NCBI GenBank assembly: GCA_013314755.1
Contig: JABUFA010000032.1
Location: forward strand, 1 to 43,562
Source: Chthonomonadia bacterium
Lineage (GTDB): Bacteria; Armatimonadota; HRBIN16
Length of the DNA stretch: 43,562 bases
Direction of reading: 5' to 3'
The translations under genes and the position numbers were made by a program. Of the stretch, positions 1 through 7,909 are shown piece after piece; positions within the stretch are counted from its first letter, which is position 1; each line of letters starts with the position of its first letter. Under the pieces are notes generated by a model, which saw nothing but the letters and a program-made list of their open reading frames with translations, did not search any database and was not told the DNA's origin.

Positions 1-142
1 TTTGGCGGTGTGTGGTGTTCAGTGGTGGTAGGGATTTGCGATGATGGGTGGAGGTTTGTGGTTGTTGTGTGTTTTGGCTGTTGCTTTCTTTTTGGTTGCA
101 TTCGCCAACCATCAAAGGAACGCACACGAGTTCTGGGTGCGC
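1..142. other. G/T-rich non-coding stretch upstream of rpmH
   Basis: The first hundred bases of the plus strand are almost entirely G and T, with only a handful of A and C and many GG or GGG runs. I see no convincing gene in it. Because rpmH-rnpA-yidD-yidC-jag usually lies next to dnaA and oriC, this may be the edge of the replication origin or the 5-prime region of a gene running off the left end, but no DnaA box (TTATCCACA-like) was recognised. Confidence 0.35.
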
Positions 143-172
143 TTGCGTGCGGGCAGGCGTTTGTGATATAAT
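143..172 (+). promoter_or_regulatory. Sigma-70 promoter of the rpmH operon
   Basis: A -35 TTGCGT at 143-148 and a perfect -10 TATAAT at 167-172 are separated by 18 bp, and the -10 is extended (TGA directly before it). Transcription would begin near 179, about 20 bases before rpmH. Confidence 0.7.
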
Positions 173-200
173 TCCCTGTTGACGGAGGAAAGCAAGAGGC

Positions 201-368
201 ATGAAACGTACCTATCAACCGAATAATCGTCATCGGCGCAAGGTGCACGGTTTTCGCGCCCGCATGCGCACCAAAGACGGGCGTAACGTGCTGAAGCGGC
301 GCCGTTTGAAAGGTCGTCATCGGCTAACGGTATCGGATACCTGCCGCCATTTCGGACCAGAGCACTAA
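201..368 (+). CDS. rpmH: 50S ribosomal protein L34
   Basis: This short gene encodes 55 residues of the basic ribosomal protein L34, a component of the large subunit. The start [18 protein letters not shown], then [22 protein letters not shown], is the classical L34 signature. Bacterial L34 normally ends around residue 44-46, close to RLTV; here the frame continues for about 11 more residues ([11 protein letters not shown]), so it has a C-terminal extension. The ATG at 201 has GGAGG about 12 bases upstream and an AAGAGG nearer to it. It is first in the operon with rnpA, which starts 15 bases after its stop, and has its own strong promoter at 143-172. Confidence 0.95.
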   Translation: MKRTYQPNNRHRRKVHGFRARMRTKDGRNVLKRRRLKGRHRLTVSDTCRHFGPEH

Positions 369-383
369 GACGAGGAAAAGCCT

Positions 384-734
384 GTGCTTCCCCGCCATGA
401 GCGTCTTCGCCGGCGCAAGGACTTTCTTGCGTGCTATAACGAGGGCAGGGCGTACGCTCAGGCACATCTTGTCATGTATGTGCGCCCGCAGGCAAGCGGG
501 CGCAGGTTCGGCTTTGTGGTAGGCAAAAAGGTTGGCCAGGCGGTGGTGCGCAACCGGGTGAAACGGCGATTGCGGGCGGCATGTCGGCAGTGTCTGCCCT
601 ACTTGAAGAACGGCTTTGATGCGGTGATTGTCGCCCGGAAAAACGCGAATGAGGCGGACTATCACCAGCTCCTGCAGGAGATGCAGAGCCTGTTTCAAAG
701 TGCACGGGTCTGGCAAGCGAGTGGGGAAGGATGA
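384..734 (+). CDS. rnpA: Ribonuclease P protein component
   Basis: Encodes the 116-residue protein subunit of RNase P, which helps the RNA subunit remove 5-prime leaders from tRNA precursors. The RNR signature RNRVKRRLR lies at residues 56-64, preceded by the [16 protein letters not shown] beta-strand region typical of the family. The start is GTG at 384 with GAGGAAA just upstream (372-380). The protein is close to the usual length. It sits between rpmH and yidD, the standard order, and its stop overlaps the yidD start by four bases, suggesting translational coupling. Confidence 0.95.
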   Translation: MLPRHERLRRRKDFLACYNEGRAYAQAHLVMYVRPQASGRRFGFVVGKKVGQAVVRNRVKRRLRAACRQCLPYLKNGFDAVIVARKNANEADYHQLLQEMQSLFQSARVWQASGEG

Positions 735-1000
735 ATGCACCACGCCCGACATGGATGCAAAGGGTTCTGGTCGGTGTTATTCGGCTCTATCAGCGCGTCT
801 CGCGCTTTACCCCGCCTGTGTGCCGTTTCACCCCGACCTGCTCGGAGTACACCGCCCAGGCGATACTGCAGTACGGCGTGCTGGCTGGGCTGTGGTTAGG
901 GTTGCGGCGGGTGCTGCGCTGTCATCCCTTTTCGCCCGGCGGTTACGACCCGGTGCCTCCGCGCCAGCCGAAGAGAAGCCATCAGCACAGGGCAGGCTGA
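731..1000 (+). CDS. yidD: Membrane protein insertion efficiency factor YidD
   Basis: An 89-residue YidD-family protein, a small membrane-associated factor that assists YidC-dependent insertion. The family core is visible as [10 protein letters not shown], then [15 protein letters not shown] and [20 protein letters not shown]. The conserved cysteines in CRFTPTC and RCHPF are present. Its ATG overlaps the rnpA stop (ATGA). The following gene is yidC, so the product and its partner are co-transcribed. Confidence 0.95.
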   Translation: MNAPRPTWMQRVLVGVIRLYQRVSRFTPPVCRFTPTCSEYTAQAILQYGVLAGLWLGLRRVLRCHPFSPGGYDPVPPRQPKRSHQHRAG

Positions 1001-1090
1001 AGGAAAAGTCCGTCGAACTTTTGGCGGCTCAGGGTGTCGTTGAGATACGCAACTCGAAAAACCAGTCATACTCAGGAGAGGTCAGTTCCG

Positions 1091-2374
1091 TTGAGAAAGT
1101 TACCACTTGCACTATTACTTCTGCTGTCGTGGCTCGCGGTGCCAGTGCTGGCACAAACCCCGCAACCATCACCCGATGCGGTGCTCCTGCAAGCGCAACA
1201 ACTGGAGGGGCAGAACAAGTTCACCGAGGCAGAACAGCGGTATCAACAGGCGATTCAGCTGGCGGGCTCCAGCCCGCTTTCCGCCGAGGCGAAGTTGCGT
1301 CTGGCGGCGCTGTACATGCGCCGGATGGAGCGTTATGACGACGCCCTCAAAATCTATGAGGAGCTGGTCAAGCAGTATCGCACAGGTGAAATCGCCGCGG
1401 AAGCCACCCTGCGCATCGGGGAGCTGTATGAACTGCGAATGCCCAAAGCGAAAGATGAAAAAGAGCGCAACAGCTTCGAGCAGAAGGCGGTGGAGGCTTA
1501 CCGCCGGGTGGAGAACAATTTCCGCGGCACCGAAGTAGCGAAAGGCGAGGGCAAACGGCGGCTCGATGCCATCCTTCAGCGTATTGACGCACGTAACCGC
1601 AACCATCCCGCCTATCGGTTCTGGGATATTCTGGTCGCGCTCACGGGCAGACAGCCCTGGCTGAGCTACTGGGTGGCGATTGTGCTGTTCACGCTCATCG
1701 TGATGGCTCTGCTGACCCCGATTCGGCTGGCGTGGTTCCGCTCGATGCGCGAGATGAAGAAGCTGGAACCCGAGGTTAAACGCCTGCGCGAGCGCTACAA
1801 AGGGCAGGAGCTGAACGAAAAGATTATGGAGCTGTACAAACAGCACAAGGTGAACCCCGCTGCCGGCTGTCTGCCCATGCTCATTCAGATGCCCATCCTG
1901 ATTTACCTGTACTACACCATCCGCATGTACGAGTATCAGTTCAGCAAAGGCTTCTTCCTGTGGATTAATCCGTGGATGGCGGAGAAGTTTCCGGGCATCG
2001 TGGGGGCGAACCTCGGTCAGCACGACCTGCCGCTGCTCATCCTTTACGCCATCAGCCTGTACGTCACCCAGCGGCTTACCCCTGTCAGCGACCCGGCGCA
2101 GGCGGAACAGATGAAGATGACTTCGCTGTTCATGACCATCTTCATGTTTTACATGATGTACACCTGGCACTTTCCATCGGCGTTTGTGCTGTACTGGTTC
2201 ATTTCCAATGTGCTGATGACCGCCCAGCAGTTGCGCTACATGAAGCCTGAGGCAGAGCCCGCCGCGCCAGTGGAGGAGGGGACAAAAGCGCCAGAACCGG
2301 TACCCGCTGCGACACCGAGCGGTGGCAACCCGGGCAAGAACCATCACACCCGCAAGCCGCGCCGCAGAAGGTAA
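1091..2374 (+). CDS. yidC: Membrane protein insertase YidC with N-terminal TPR-like domain
   Basis: A YidC/Oxa1-family insertase, about 427 residues from the TTG at 1091. I prefer this start to an upstream GTG at 1034 because GGAGAG lies ten bases before it and the product then begins MRKLPLALLLLLSWLAVPVLA, a clean signal peptide ending in VLA. Residues about 30-165 form helical TPR-like repeats (for example NKFTEAEQRYQQAIQL and YDDALKIYEELVKQY). The Oxa1 core starts near residue 190: a membrane helix followed by LTPIRL with the conserved arginine, a charged cytoplasmic loop with EVKRLRERYKGQELNEKIMEL, then AAGCLPMLIQMPILIYLYY and further helices. The tail is Pro/Ala-rich and ends in basic residues. 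The large beta-sandwich periplasmic domain of proteobacterial YidC is absent. Confidence 0.9.
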   Translation: MRKLPLALLLLLSWLAVPVLAQTPQPSPDAVLLQAQQLEGQNKFTEAEQRYQQAIQLAGSSPLSAEAKLRLAALYMRRMERYDDALKIYEELVKQYRTGEIAAEATLRIGELYELRMPKAKDEKERNSFEQKAVEAYRRVENNFRGTEVAKGEGKRRLDAILQRIDARNRNHPAYRFWDILVALTGRQPWLSYWVAIVLFTLIVMALLTPIRLAWFRSMREMKKLEPEVKRLRERYKGQELNEKIMELYKQHKVNPAAGCLPMLIQMPILIYLYYTIRMYEYQFSKGFFLWINPWMAEKFPGIVGANLGQHDLPLLILYAISLYVTQRLTPVSDPAQAEQMKMTSLFMTIFMFYMMYTWHFPSAFVLYWFISNVLMTAQQLRYMKPEAEPAAPVEEGTKAPEPVPAATPSGGNPGKNHHTRKPRRRR

Positions 2375-2404
2375 AACCGGGAGGGAAAGGAGGAGATGAC
2401 ACCG

Positions 2405-3064
2405 ATGACCGATAACGCACCGTTACAAAGCGTGGAGGCAACAGGGCGCACCATTGAAGAAGCAAAGCAGCGTGCCCTGCAATTACTGAACGCCACCGAA
2501 GAGCAGGTGGAATGGGAGATACTGGACGAAGGCAACCGGGGCATTTTTGGGGTGCTGGGATCCACGCCCGCGCGCGTTCGGGCGGTGCTGAAGGGAGCTG
2601 TCAGACAGGCGCCCTCAGAAGAGTCGGAACGCAAGGCGATGGCGGTGGTCAACGCTGCGCTTCGTGCCAGCGGCCTGGCGGTAAAAGCCATCAAGCGCGA
2701 TAGCTACGACTGCTACGTGGAGCTGGAGCTGGTCGGTAGAGATGCCCAGCGGTTCGCGGGTCCGCAGCTGGACGCCCTGCAGTACATACTCAACATCATC
2801 ATCAATAAACGCTATGATAAGACCGTCCGGGTGCTTCTGGATGTGGGCGACTACCGCAAACAGCGTGCCGAGAAACTGCGGCGCATGGCGCTGGAGGTTG
2901 CCAAACAGGTGAAGGAACGCGGCGAAGAGGCGGTGCTTGACCCGCTGAACGCTATTGAACGCCGTATCATCCATCATACTCTGATGGACGACCCGGATGT
3001 GTACACCTACAGCGAAGGGGAAGAACCGGAAAGGCGCGTGGTTATCTCTCCACGCAAACAGTAA
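2405..3064 (+). CDS. khpB: Jag/KhpB RNA-binding protein (Jag-N, KH, R3H)
   Basis: Encodes a cytoplasmic RNA-binding protein of the Jag/SpoIIIJ-associated family, about 219 residues. Three family domains are visible in order: Jag-N (EATGRTIEEAKQRALQLL up to about residue 60, with WEILDEGNRGIFGVLG), a KH-like domain (DCYVELELVGRDAQRFAGP with LDALQYILNIIINK), and an R3H domain with the R-X3-H signature in ERRIIHHTL. The ATG at 2405 is preferred to that at 2396 because AGGAGG (2389-2394) is ten bases away from the former and only one from the latter. In Firmicutes KhpB pairs with KhpA to bind RNA and affects division; a khpA is present at 38804-39034. Confidence 0.9.
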   Translation: MTDNAPLQSVEATGRTIEEAKQRALQLLNATEEQVEWEILDEGNRGIFGVLGSTPARVRAVLKGAVRQAPSEESERKAMAVVNAALRASGLAVKAIKRDSYDCYVELELVGRDAQRFAGPQLDALQYILNIIINKRYDKTVRVLLDVGDYRKQRAEKLRRMALEVAKQVKERGEEAVLDPLNAIERRIIHHTLMDDPDVYTYSEGEEPERRVVISPRKQ

Positions 3065-3070
3065 CCATCC

Positions 3071-3448
3071 ATGTTGCACATCACTGGGCGAGTGAAAGGC
3101 GTGGGCACCGACATCGTGGCGCTTCAGCGAATCGCTGAGGTGTGCGAGCGACACCCACGCTTTCCCCATCGCATCCTGACCGATGCCGAATACGCCTACT
3201 GCCAGCAGGGCAAAAAAAGCTTCCTTCAGCACCTCGCGGGGCGGTTCGCAGCGAAAGAGGCTATCATCAAGGCGCTGGGGCACAAGGTCCCCTGGCGCGA
3301 TATGGAGATTCTGAACCACCCCTCTGGTCAGCCCTACGTCAACCTGTACGGCGAGGCGGCACAGCGGGCGAACGGCGGAAAGATACACGTCAGCATCGCC
3401 CATGAGCCGACCTTCGCCATCGCCGTTGCTATCTGGGAGGGTGAATGA
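3071..3448 (+). CDS. acpS: Holo-[acyl-carrier-protein] synthase
   Basis: AcpS transfers 4-phosphopantetheine from coenzyme A onto acyl carrier protein. The 125-residue product has the family signature GVGTDIVALQRIAEV with the metal-binding Asp14, and GRFAAKEAIIKALG with Glu63. VSIAHEPTFAIAVAI near the C-terminus is the conserved SHxxxxAxA-like region. The N-terminus is a few residues longer than usual, and the ribosome-binding site before ATG 3071 is poor, so a GTG at 3092 is an alternative start. Its stop overlaps the purN start. Confidence 0.9.
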   Translation: MLHITGRVKGVGTDIVALQRIAEVCERHPRFPHRILTDAEYAYCQQGKKSFLQHLAGRFAAKEAIIKALGHKVPWRDMEILNHPSGQPYVNLYGEAAQRANGGKIHVSIAHEPTFAIAVAIWEGE

Positions 3449-4083
3449 TGCCCATTCGCATTGCCGTTCTGGTCTCGGGGCACTCGCGCGGCTCCAATAT
3501 GCAGGCGATTATCGATGCCTGTCGGCGCGGAGAGATAGATGGGCAGGTGGTACTGGTCATCGGCACGCGAAGCGAAGCGCCTGCCCTGCAACGCGCCCGC
3601 GAGTCGAGGGTGCACACTCGCGTCATCTCGCCACGCAATCTCAGCGAGGAGGAGTATGCCCAGCGGTTACTGCACGCGCTGGAAGAGGCAAAGGTAGACC
3701 TGGTGTGCCTTGCCGGGTATATGCGTCTGCTTCCTGCAGCGGTGGTGCAGGCGTATGCCGGCAGGGTGATGAACATCCATCCCGCACTGCTTCCCCTGTT
3801 CGGCGGCAAGGGCATGTACGGCGAGCGGGTGCATCAGGCGGTGCTGGAAACGGGCATGAAGGTATCGGGCTGCACTGTGCACTTTGTGGATGAACAGTAC
3901 GACACGGGACCTATTATTGTTCAGCGGTGTGTGCCGGTGGAGGAAGAGGACACGTGGGAAACGCTGGCAGCGCGGGTGCTGGTGCAGGAGCATCAGGCGT
4001 ACGTGCAGGCGGTGAAGCTGTTTGCGGAAGGGCGGCTGCGCATCGAAGGTCGCCGCGTGCGCATTCTGCCACCGAAATCGTGA
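3445..4083 (+). CDS. purN: Phosphoribosylglycinamide formyltransferase
   Basis: PurN transfers a formyl group from 10-formyltetrahydrofolate to GAR in purine synthesis. The 212-residue product has the catalytic triad: Asn110 and His112 in MNIHPALLP and Asp153 in DEQYDTGPI. LVCLAGYMRLLP is the family core. The phosphate loop reads SGHSRGSNMQ, two residues longer than the usual SGxGSN, a small departure that should not abolish binding but is unusual. The start overlaps the acpS stop; the two ATG codons at 3445 and 3448 are both possible. Confidence 0.93.
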   Translation: MMPIRIAVLVSGHSRGSNMQAIIDACRRGEIDGQVVLVIGTRSEAPALQRARESRVHTRVISPRNLSEEEYAQRLLHALEEAKVDLVCLAGYMRLLPAAVVQAYAGRVMNIHPALLPLFGGKGMYGERVHQAVLETGMKVSGCTVHFVDEQYDTGPIIVQRCVPVEEEDTWETLAARVLVQEHQAYVQAVKLFAEGRLRIEGRRVRILPPKS

Positions 4084-4096
4084 GGAGGAGACAATC

Positions 4097-4999
4097 ATGC
4101 TGGAAAAACGGGCACTGGGAAACACCGGATTGCAGGTGACGTTCATCGGCTTTGGTGCGCTGGAGATTGGGCGCGATTGGGGGCTGGGTTCTGCTGAACA
4201 GCGGCGCCGCCCTGCTGAAGAGGAGGCAGGCAGAACGCTGAACGCCGTACTGGACATGGGCATCAACCTGATAGATACCGCGCGCGCCTACCACGAAAGC
4301 GAGGCACGAATCGGCAAGTATATCTCGCACCGGCGGGCGGAATATGTGCTGTGCAGTAAGTGCGGCGAACACAGCGATGACCCGCGCACGTACTACGACT
4401 TCTCCTACCGTGCGGTGGCGGATTCCATTGACCTGAGCCTTCGTCTGCTGCGCACCGACGTGATAGATGTGATGCAGATACACTTCGGACCCGACCCGCA
4501 GAAGGTGCTGGACGAGGGCGAAACTCTGCGAGCCATGCGCGAGGCACAGCAGGCAGGCAAAGTGCGTTTTCTGGGGGCGTCGCCGGGCATGGACGTGCTG
4601 GAACGGTGCATCGAGTCGGGCGATTTTCAGGTTCTGCAGATTGGCTACAGCCTGCTGGACCAGAGCGCACATGACCTGATCCACCGAGCGCACGAGAAGG
4701 GCATCGGCGTGCTAATACGCAGTGGGCTGGCGGCGGGATGGCTGACTCCGCGTGCGCTGACCGTGCCGCCGCAGGAACGACCGCCCAGGGTGCGAAAACT
4801 GCTTGACCTGTGCCGAGGCGATGCCGACCTGCTCCATGCGCTGGCACTGCACTTCCTGCACCGGCACCCGGGCATCAGCTCGGTGCTTATCGGCACGCGA
4901 CGGGCGGAGAACCTTCAGTGCAACATTGAACTCCTGCGCCAGCCGGTGGACGAGGACCTCCTGCAGGAGGCAATAGCCATCGGGCGAGGGGCAGGCTAA
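4097..4999 (+). CDS. Aldo/keto reductase family protein
   Basis: A 300-residue NADPH-dependent aldo/keto reductase of unknown substrate. The start ATG 4097 follows GAGGAGG (4082-4088). The catalytic tetrad of the family is visible: Asp60 and Tyr65 in IDTARAYHESE, Lys88 in VLCSKCG and His129 in VMQIHF. GVLIRSGLAAGWL and SSVLIGTRRAENLQ near the C-terminus are the expected cofactor-binding segments. It follows purN by 13 bases, probably in the same operon, and converges with arsR: their stop codons overlap. Confidence 0.88.
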   Translation: MLEKRALGNTGLQVTFIGFGALEIGRDWGLGSAEQRRRPAEEEAGRTLNAVLDMGINLIDTARAYHESEARIGKYISHRRAEYVLCSKCGEHSDDPRTYYDFSYRAVADSIDLSLRLLRTDVIDVMQIHFGPDPQKVLDEGETLRAMREAQQAGKVRFLGASPGMDVLERCIESGDFQVLQIGYSLLDQSAHDLIHRAHEKGIGVLIRSGLAAGWLTPRALTVPPQERPPRVRKLLDLCRGDADLLHALALHFLHRHPGISSVLIGTRRAENLQCNIELLRQPVDEDLLQEAIAIGRGAG

Positions 5000-5394
5000 A
5001 GCACTCGAAGCGTGCGCCGCTTCTGACGCAGATTCTGTGCTGCGCTCATGGTCTCGATGCGATACTCGCGCATGAACGCCGACAGCTTTCGGTCTTCTGC
5101 CAGCTCCGGGCTATCCCGAAGCTCCTCCAACACCTGCCTTACCACCGATTCTGCCAGCTCTGACGGAAAACGTGTGGACAGGCGATAAAAACTGCGCTTG
5201 CCCTGCTGGTCTTCCTCTACCAGCCCTGCCTCTTTCAGGATAGCCAGGTGCTTGCTGACGGTGGACTGGCTGATGTCCAGAATCGCCATCAGCTGGCACA
5301 CGCACAGAGGTGCCTCCTGCACCAGCGCAAGGATTCGCAACCGGTTGGCGTCTGCCAGTGCCCTGAACGTGGCTTCTATGTCCGATAACTTCAT
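4996..5394 (-). CDS. ArsR-family metalloregulator
   Basis: A 132-residue winged-helix repressor of the ArsR/SmtB family. The order is typical: a helix with ATFRALADANRLRIL, the metal-site helix LCVCQLMAIL, the recognition helix SQSTVSKHLAILKEAGLV and the wing RSFYRL. The CxC in LCVCQL is the arsenic/antimony or cadmium-sensing motif of the classical ArsR site. The C-terminal 45 residues form an extra helical tail. I prefer the ATG at 5394 because a GGGGGG run is about ten bases upstream; 5403 is an alternative. It is transcribed divergently from an ArsP-type permease, and palindromes between them are its likely operators. Confidence 0.9.
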   Translation of the reverse strand: MKLSDIEATFRALADANRLRILALVQEAPLCVCQLMAILDISQSTVSKHLAILKEAGLVEEDQQGKRSFYRLSTRFPSELAESVVRQVLEELRDSPELAEDRKLSAFMREYRIETMSAAQNLRQKRRTLRVL

Positions 5395-5442
5395 CAATCG
5401 CATTCCCCCCGAAAATGATACCACTTTTTCACGGCTGACACT

Positions 5443-5476
5443 TTGTTTTAATCAAAATATTTGATATAATTATATC
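5443..5476 (+). promoter_or_regulatory. Divergent promoter/operator between arsR and the permease
   Basis: The plus-strand promoter is TTGTTT (5443-5448), a 16-bp gap and TATAAT (5465-5470) with an extended TGA. Two palindromes overlap it: ATCAAA-ATA-TTTGAT at 5451-5465 and the perfect 14-mer GATATAATTATATC at 5463-5476. The ATCAA-TTGAT form is like known ArsR/SmtB operators. The second palindrome carries TATAAT on both strands, so it could also serve the arsR promoter on the minus strand. Confidence 0.7.
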
Positions 5477-5543
5477 GTTACTTGGAGATATGAGATAAGG
5501 TTCGTGCGGAAAGCGATTCCGGCAAACCGAAGGAGAAGGATAG

Positions 5544-6611
5544 ATGATTGCACAGTGGATTCTGGGTGGGCTGCAGGCTCTGCAGGATTACGTGGTATAT
5601 CACGTGCTGACCTGCCTGATACCTGCCTTTTTGCTGGCGGGAGGTATGGTATCGTTTGTGCCGAAGGAGGCGGTGTTGCGATACCTGGGGATTGCTACCC
5701 ACCGTGTTGTCACCTACATCAGCGCCGCCTTTGCCAGTTTCTTCGTAGCAGCGTGCTCGTGCACGGTGATACCGGTTTCGGCAGGCGTCTACTTTGCCGG
5801 TGCGAGCATCGGCGCGGCGTTTATTATCCTGTGGGTGGCGCCTGCCACCAACATACTGGCGTTGACCTACACCGGGGCTATTCTGGGCGGAGATATGGCA
5901 GTGGTGCGCGTCATCAGCGCGTTCCTGATGGCGCTGGTGGTGGGTACGGTTATGACCATCGCCTTCCGCCGTGAGGAGGCACAGCGATTGGCAGAGGCGC
6001 AGCAGGCAAACCTCGGTATCGGCTCCGACCCGGGAGCGCGGGTGAAGCGGAGCGACGTGGTGCTGTTACTGCTCATCGTGCTGGACCTGCTTGCGCCCAA
6101 CTACCTGATTCGCACCGGTCCCTACTGGCAGAAGGTGGTGGTGTGGGCGATAGGCATGGTAGTCGTCGCCGGTTACGCATGGCGCACCAAGACGCGGGAG
6201 GAGATACGCCACTGGCTGGGTGAGACGTGGTGGTTTGTGCGCATCATCCTGCCTCTGCTTCTGGTGGGCGTGTTCATCGTGGGCGTCATCGGCGCGTTGC
6301 TTCCCGAGTCGCTGGTGCAGCGGCTGGTGGGCGGCAACAGCCTGCGAGCATCGTTCATCGCCACCCTGGTGGGCGCCATCAGCTACTTCGCCACCATGAC
6401 CGAGGCGCCGTTCGTGCATAAACTGATGCAGCTGGGCATGGGCAAAGGTCCTGCCCTGGCGCTGCTGCTGACGGGACCGGGTTTGAGCCTGCCCAACTGG
6501 ATTGCCATTGCACGGGTGTTCGGCGTGCGCAAGTCAGTGGTATACGTGCTGACGCTGGTCGTCCTGGGCACTCTGGTGGGATGGATAGCCGGAAACTTCG
6601 TCTGGAAATAA
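5544..6611 (+). CDS. ArsP/SO_0444-type permease (DUF318 family)
   Basis: A 355-residue polytopic membrane protein with about eight or more hydrophobic helices. The helix containing AACSCTVIPVSAG (Cys71, Cys73) and the later ATMTEAPFVHKLM and LTGPGLSLPNWIAI segments are typical of the ArsP/DUF318 family, whose studied members export trivalent organoarsenicals. The central loop (about residues 140-165) is cytoplasmic and charged. GAAGGAG lies before ATG 5544. An ArsR regulator is divergent and a CPRC thioredoxin-like gene follows 21 bases later; this trio supports a role in metalloid or organometal efflux, though the substrate is not readable from sequence. Confidence 0.85.
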   Translation: MIAQWILGGLQALQDYVVYHVLTCLIPAFLLAGGMVSFVPKEAVLRYLGIATHRVVTYISAAFASFFVAACSCTVIPVSAGVYFAGASIGAAFIILWVAPATNILALTYTGAILGGDMAVVRVISAFLMALVVGTVMTIAFRREEAQRLAEAQQANLGIGSDPGARVKRSDVVLLLLIVLDLLAPNYLIRTGPYWQKVVVWAIGMVVVAGYAWRTKTREEIRHWLGETWWFVRIILPLLLVGVFIVGVIGALLPESLVQRLVGGNSLRASFIATLVGAISYFATMTEAPFVHKLMQLGMGKGPALALLLTGPGLSLPNWIAIARVFGVRKSVVYVLTLVVLGTLVGWIAGNFVWK

Positions 6612-6632
6612 CACGGCAAGGAGGTAGGAGAG

Positions 6633-6896
6633 ATGAAAATTGAGGTTCTGGGTTCGGGTTGTCCCCGCTGTCACACGCTGGAAAAACATGCAAAGGAAGC
6701 GGTGAAGCAGCTGGGCATCAATGCGGAAGTAGAGCACATCACGGACCTCCAGCACTCCATCAAGCGAATGCAGGAGGTTCGGGCGCTGTCTACGCCGGCG
6801 CTGGTTGTGGACGGCAAGCTGGTTCTGCAGGGCAAAGTGCCTGCCGTGCCCGAACTGGTCGGGATGCTGGCATCGCTTGCAAGCCAGGAAGGCTAA
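6633..6896 (+). CDS. Small thioredoxin-like (glutaredoxin-like) redox protein
   Basis: An 87-residue single-domain thioredoxin-fold protein of the type often annotated as thioredoxin family protein TM0996/MTH895. It has a CPRC active site at residues 10-13 just after the first beta strand (MKIEVLGSGC), and STPALVVDGKLVLQGKVP contains the cis-proline. AAGGAGG precedes ATG 6633. It lies directly behind the ArsP-type permease and likely shares its ArsR-controlled promoter; a plausible role is reduction of the metalloid or permease cysteines (inference). Confidence 0.88.
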   Translation: MKIEVLGSGCPRCHTLEKHAKEAVKQLGINAEVEHITDLQHSIKRMQEVRALSTPALVVDGKLVLQGKVPAVPELVGMLASLASQEG

Positions 6897-6953
6897 CGAA
6901 CGCAGGAAAAAGGCACTCTGGGCGTGAATTAAAAGGGCGGAGGATTTGCCGAC

Positions 6954-7196
6954 ATGCCCAGAGTGCGAGTACTGGTAACGCTCAAACCCACCTTGCTGGA
7001 TGCGCAGGGCAGGACGGTGCAGGAAGCCCTGCACGCGCTCGGCTACACCAATGTCAATCAGGTGCGCATCGGCAAGGTGATTGAGCTGGATATTACCGAT
7101 GAGGGACAGCCGGTAGAGGCGCAGGTCAAAGAGATGTGCGACCGTCTGCTGGCGAACCCAGTAACCGAACTGTACGCCATCGAGGTGCTGGAATGA
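6954..7196 (+). CDS. purS: Phosphoribosylformylglycinamidine synthase subunit PurS
   Basis: PurS is the small 80-residue structural subunit of the three-part FGAM synthase, linking PurQ to PurL. The family pattern is clear: [28 protein letters not shown], then [11 protein letters not shown] and [23 protein letters not shown] lies upstream of ATG 6954. Its stop overlaps the purQ start by four bases. purL is not in the window. Confidence 0.95.
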   Translation: MPRVRVLVTLKPTLLDAQGRTVQEALHALGYTNVNQVRIGKVIELDITDEGQPVEAQVKEMCDRLLANPVTELYAIEVLE

Positions 7197-7894
7197 AGTT
7201 CGGCGTGGTGGTGTTCCCCGGTTCCAACTGCGACGCCGACGCCTACTACGCTATCCGCGACGTGCTCCAACAGCCGGTGGAGTATATCTGGCATCAGGAG
7301 GAGCACCTGCACGGTGTGGATTGCGTGATTCTGCCCGGCGGCTTCTCGTATGGCGATTATCTGCGCTGTGGAGCCATCGCCCGCTTCTCGCCGGTGATGC
7401 AGGCGGTGGAAGAATTCGCGAGGCAGGGCGGATTGGTGCTCGGCATCTGCAACGGCTTCCAGATATTGTGCGAGGCGCACCTTCTGCCGGGCGCACTGGT
7501 GCGTAACGAGGGACTGCGTTTCATCTGCAAGCATGTGTATCTGCGCGTGGAGAACGAAAACACCCCCTTTACCAACCGCTGCAGGCGAGGGGAGGTACTG
7601 CGTATTCCCATCGCGCATGGCGAGGGGCGCTATGTGTGTGACCGCGAGACCCTGCAGGAACTGCAGGCGAACGAGCAGATTATCTTTCGCTACTGCGACA
7701 GCGCGGGCGCGATAACCCACGAAAGCAACCCCAACGGCTCGGTGGCAAACATCGCAGGTATCGCCAACGAACGGTTCAATGTGCTGGGCATGATGCCCCA
7801 TCCGGAACGCGCCTGCGAAGCGATTTTAGGCTCCGAGGATGGGCTGAAGATATTTCAATCACTCGTACACACCGCGCTGACGGTGGCGCGATAG
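7193..7894 (+). CDS. purQ: Phosphoribosylformylglycinamidine synthase subunit PurQ
   Basis: The glutaminase subunit of FGAM synthase, 233 residues, which releases ammonia from glutamine for the PurL reaction. It is a class I glutamine amidotransferase: nucleophile Cys86 in LGICNGFQ, with His203 and Glu205 in [23 protein letters not shown] is typical of PurQ. The ATG at 7193 overlaps the purS stop (ATGA), which decides the start over an in-frame upstream codon. Confidence 0.95.
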   Translation: MKFGVVVFPGSNCDADAYYAIRDVLQQPVEYIWHQEEHLHGVDCVILPGGFSYGDYLRCGAIARFSPVMQAVEEFARQGGLVLGICNGFQILCEAHLLPGALVRNEGLRFICKHVYLRVENENTPFTNRCRRGEVLRIPIAHGEGRYVCDRETLQELQANEQIIFRYCDSAGAITHESNPNGSVANIAGIANERFNVLGMMPHPERACEAILGSEDGLKIFQSLVHTALTVAR

Positions 7895-7909
7895 AGGAGG
7901 CAGGAGAGG

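Noticed and set aside
1169-2347. 392-codon minus-strand frame opposite yidC
   Set aside because: Shadow of yidC: the plus-strand gene has clear domain matches and the minus frame is His/Gln/Arg-rich with no motif.
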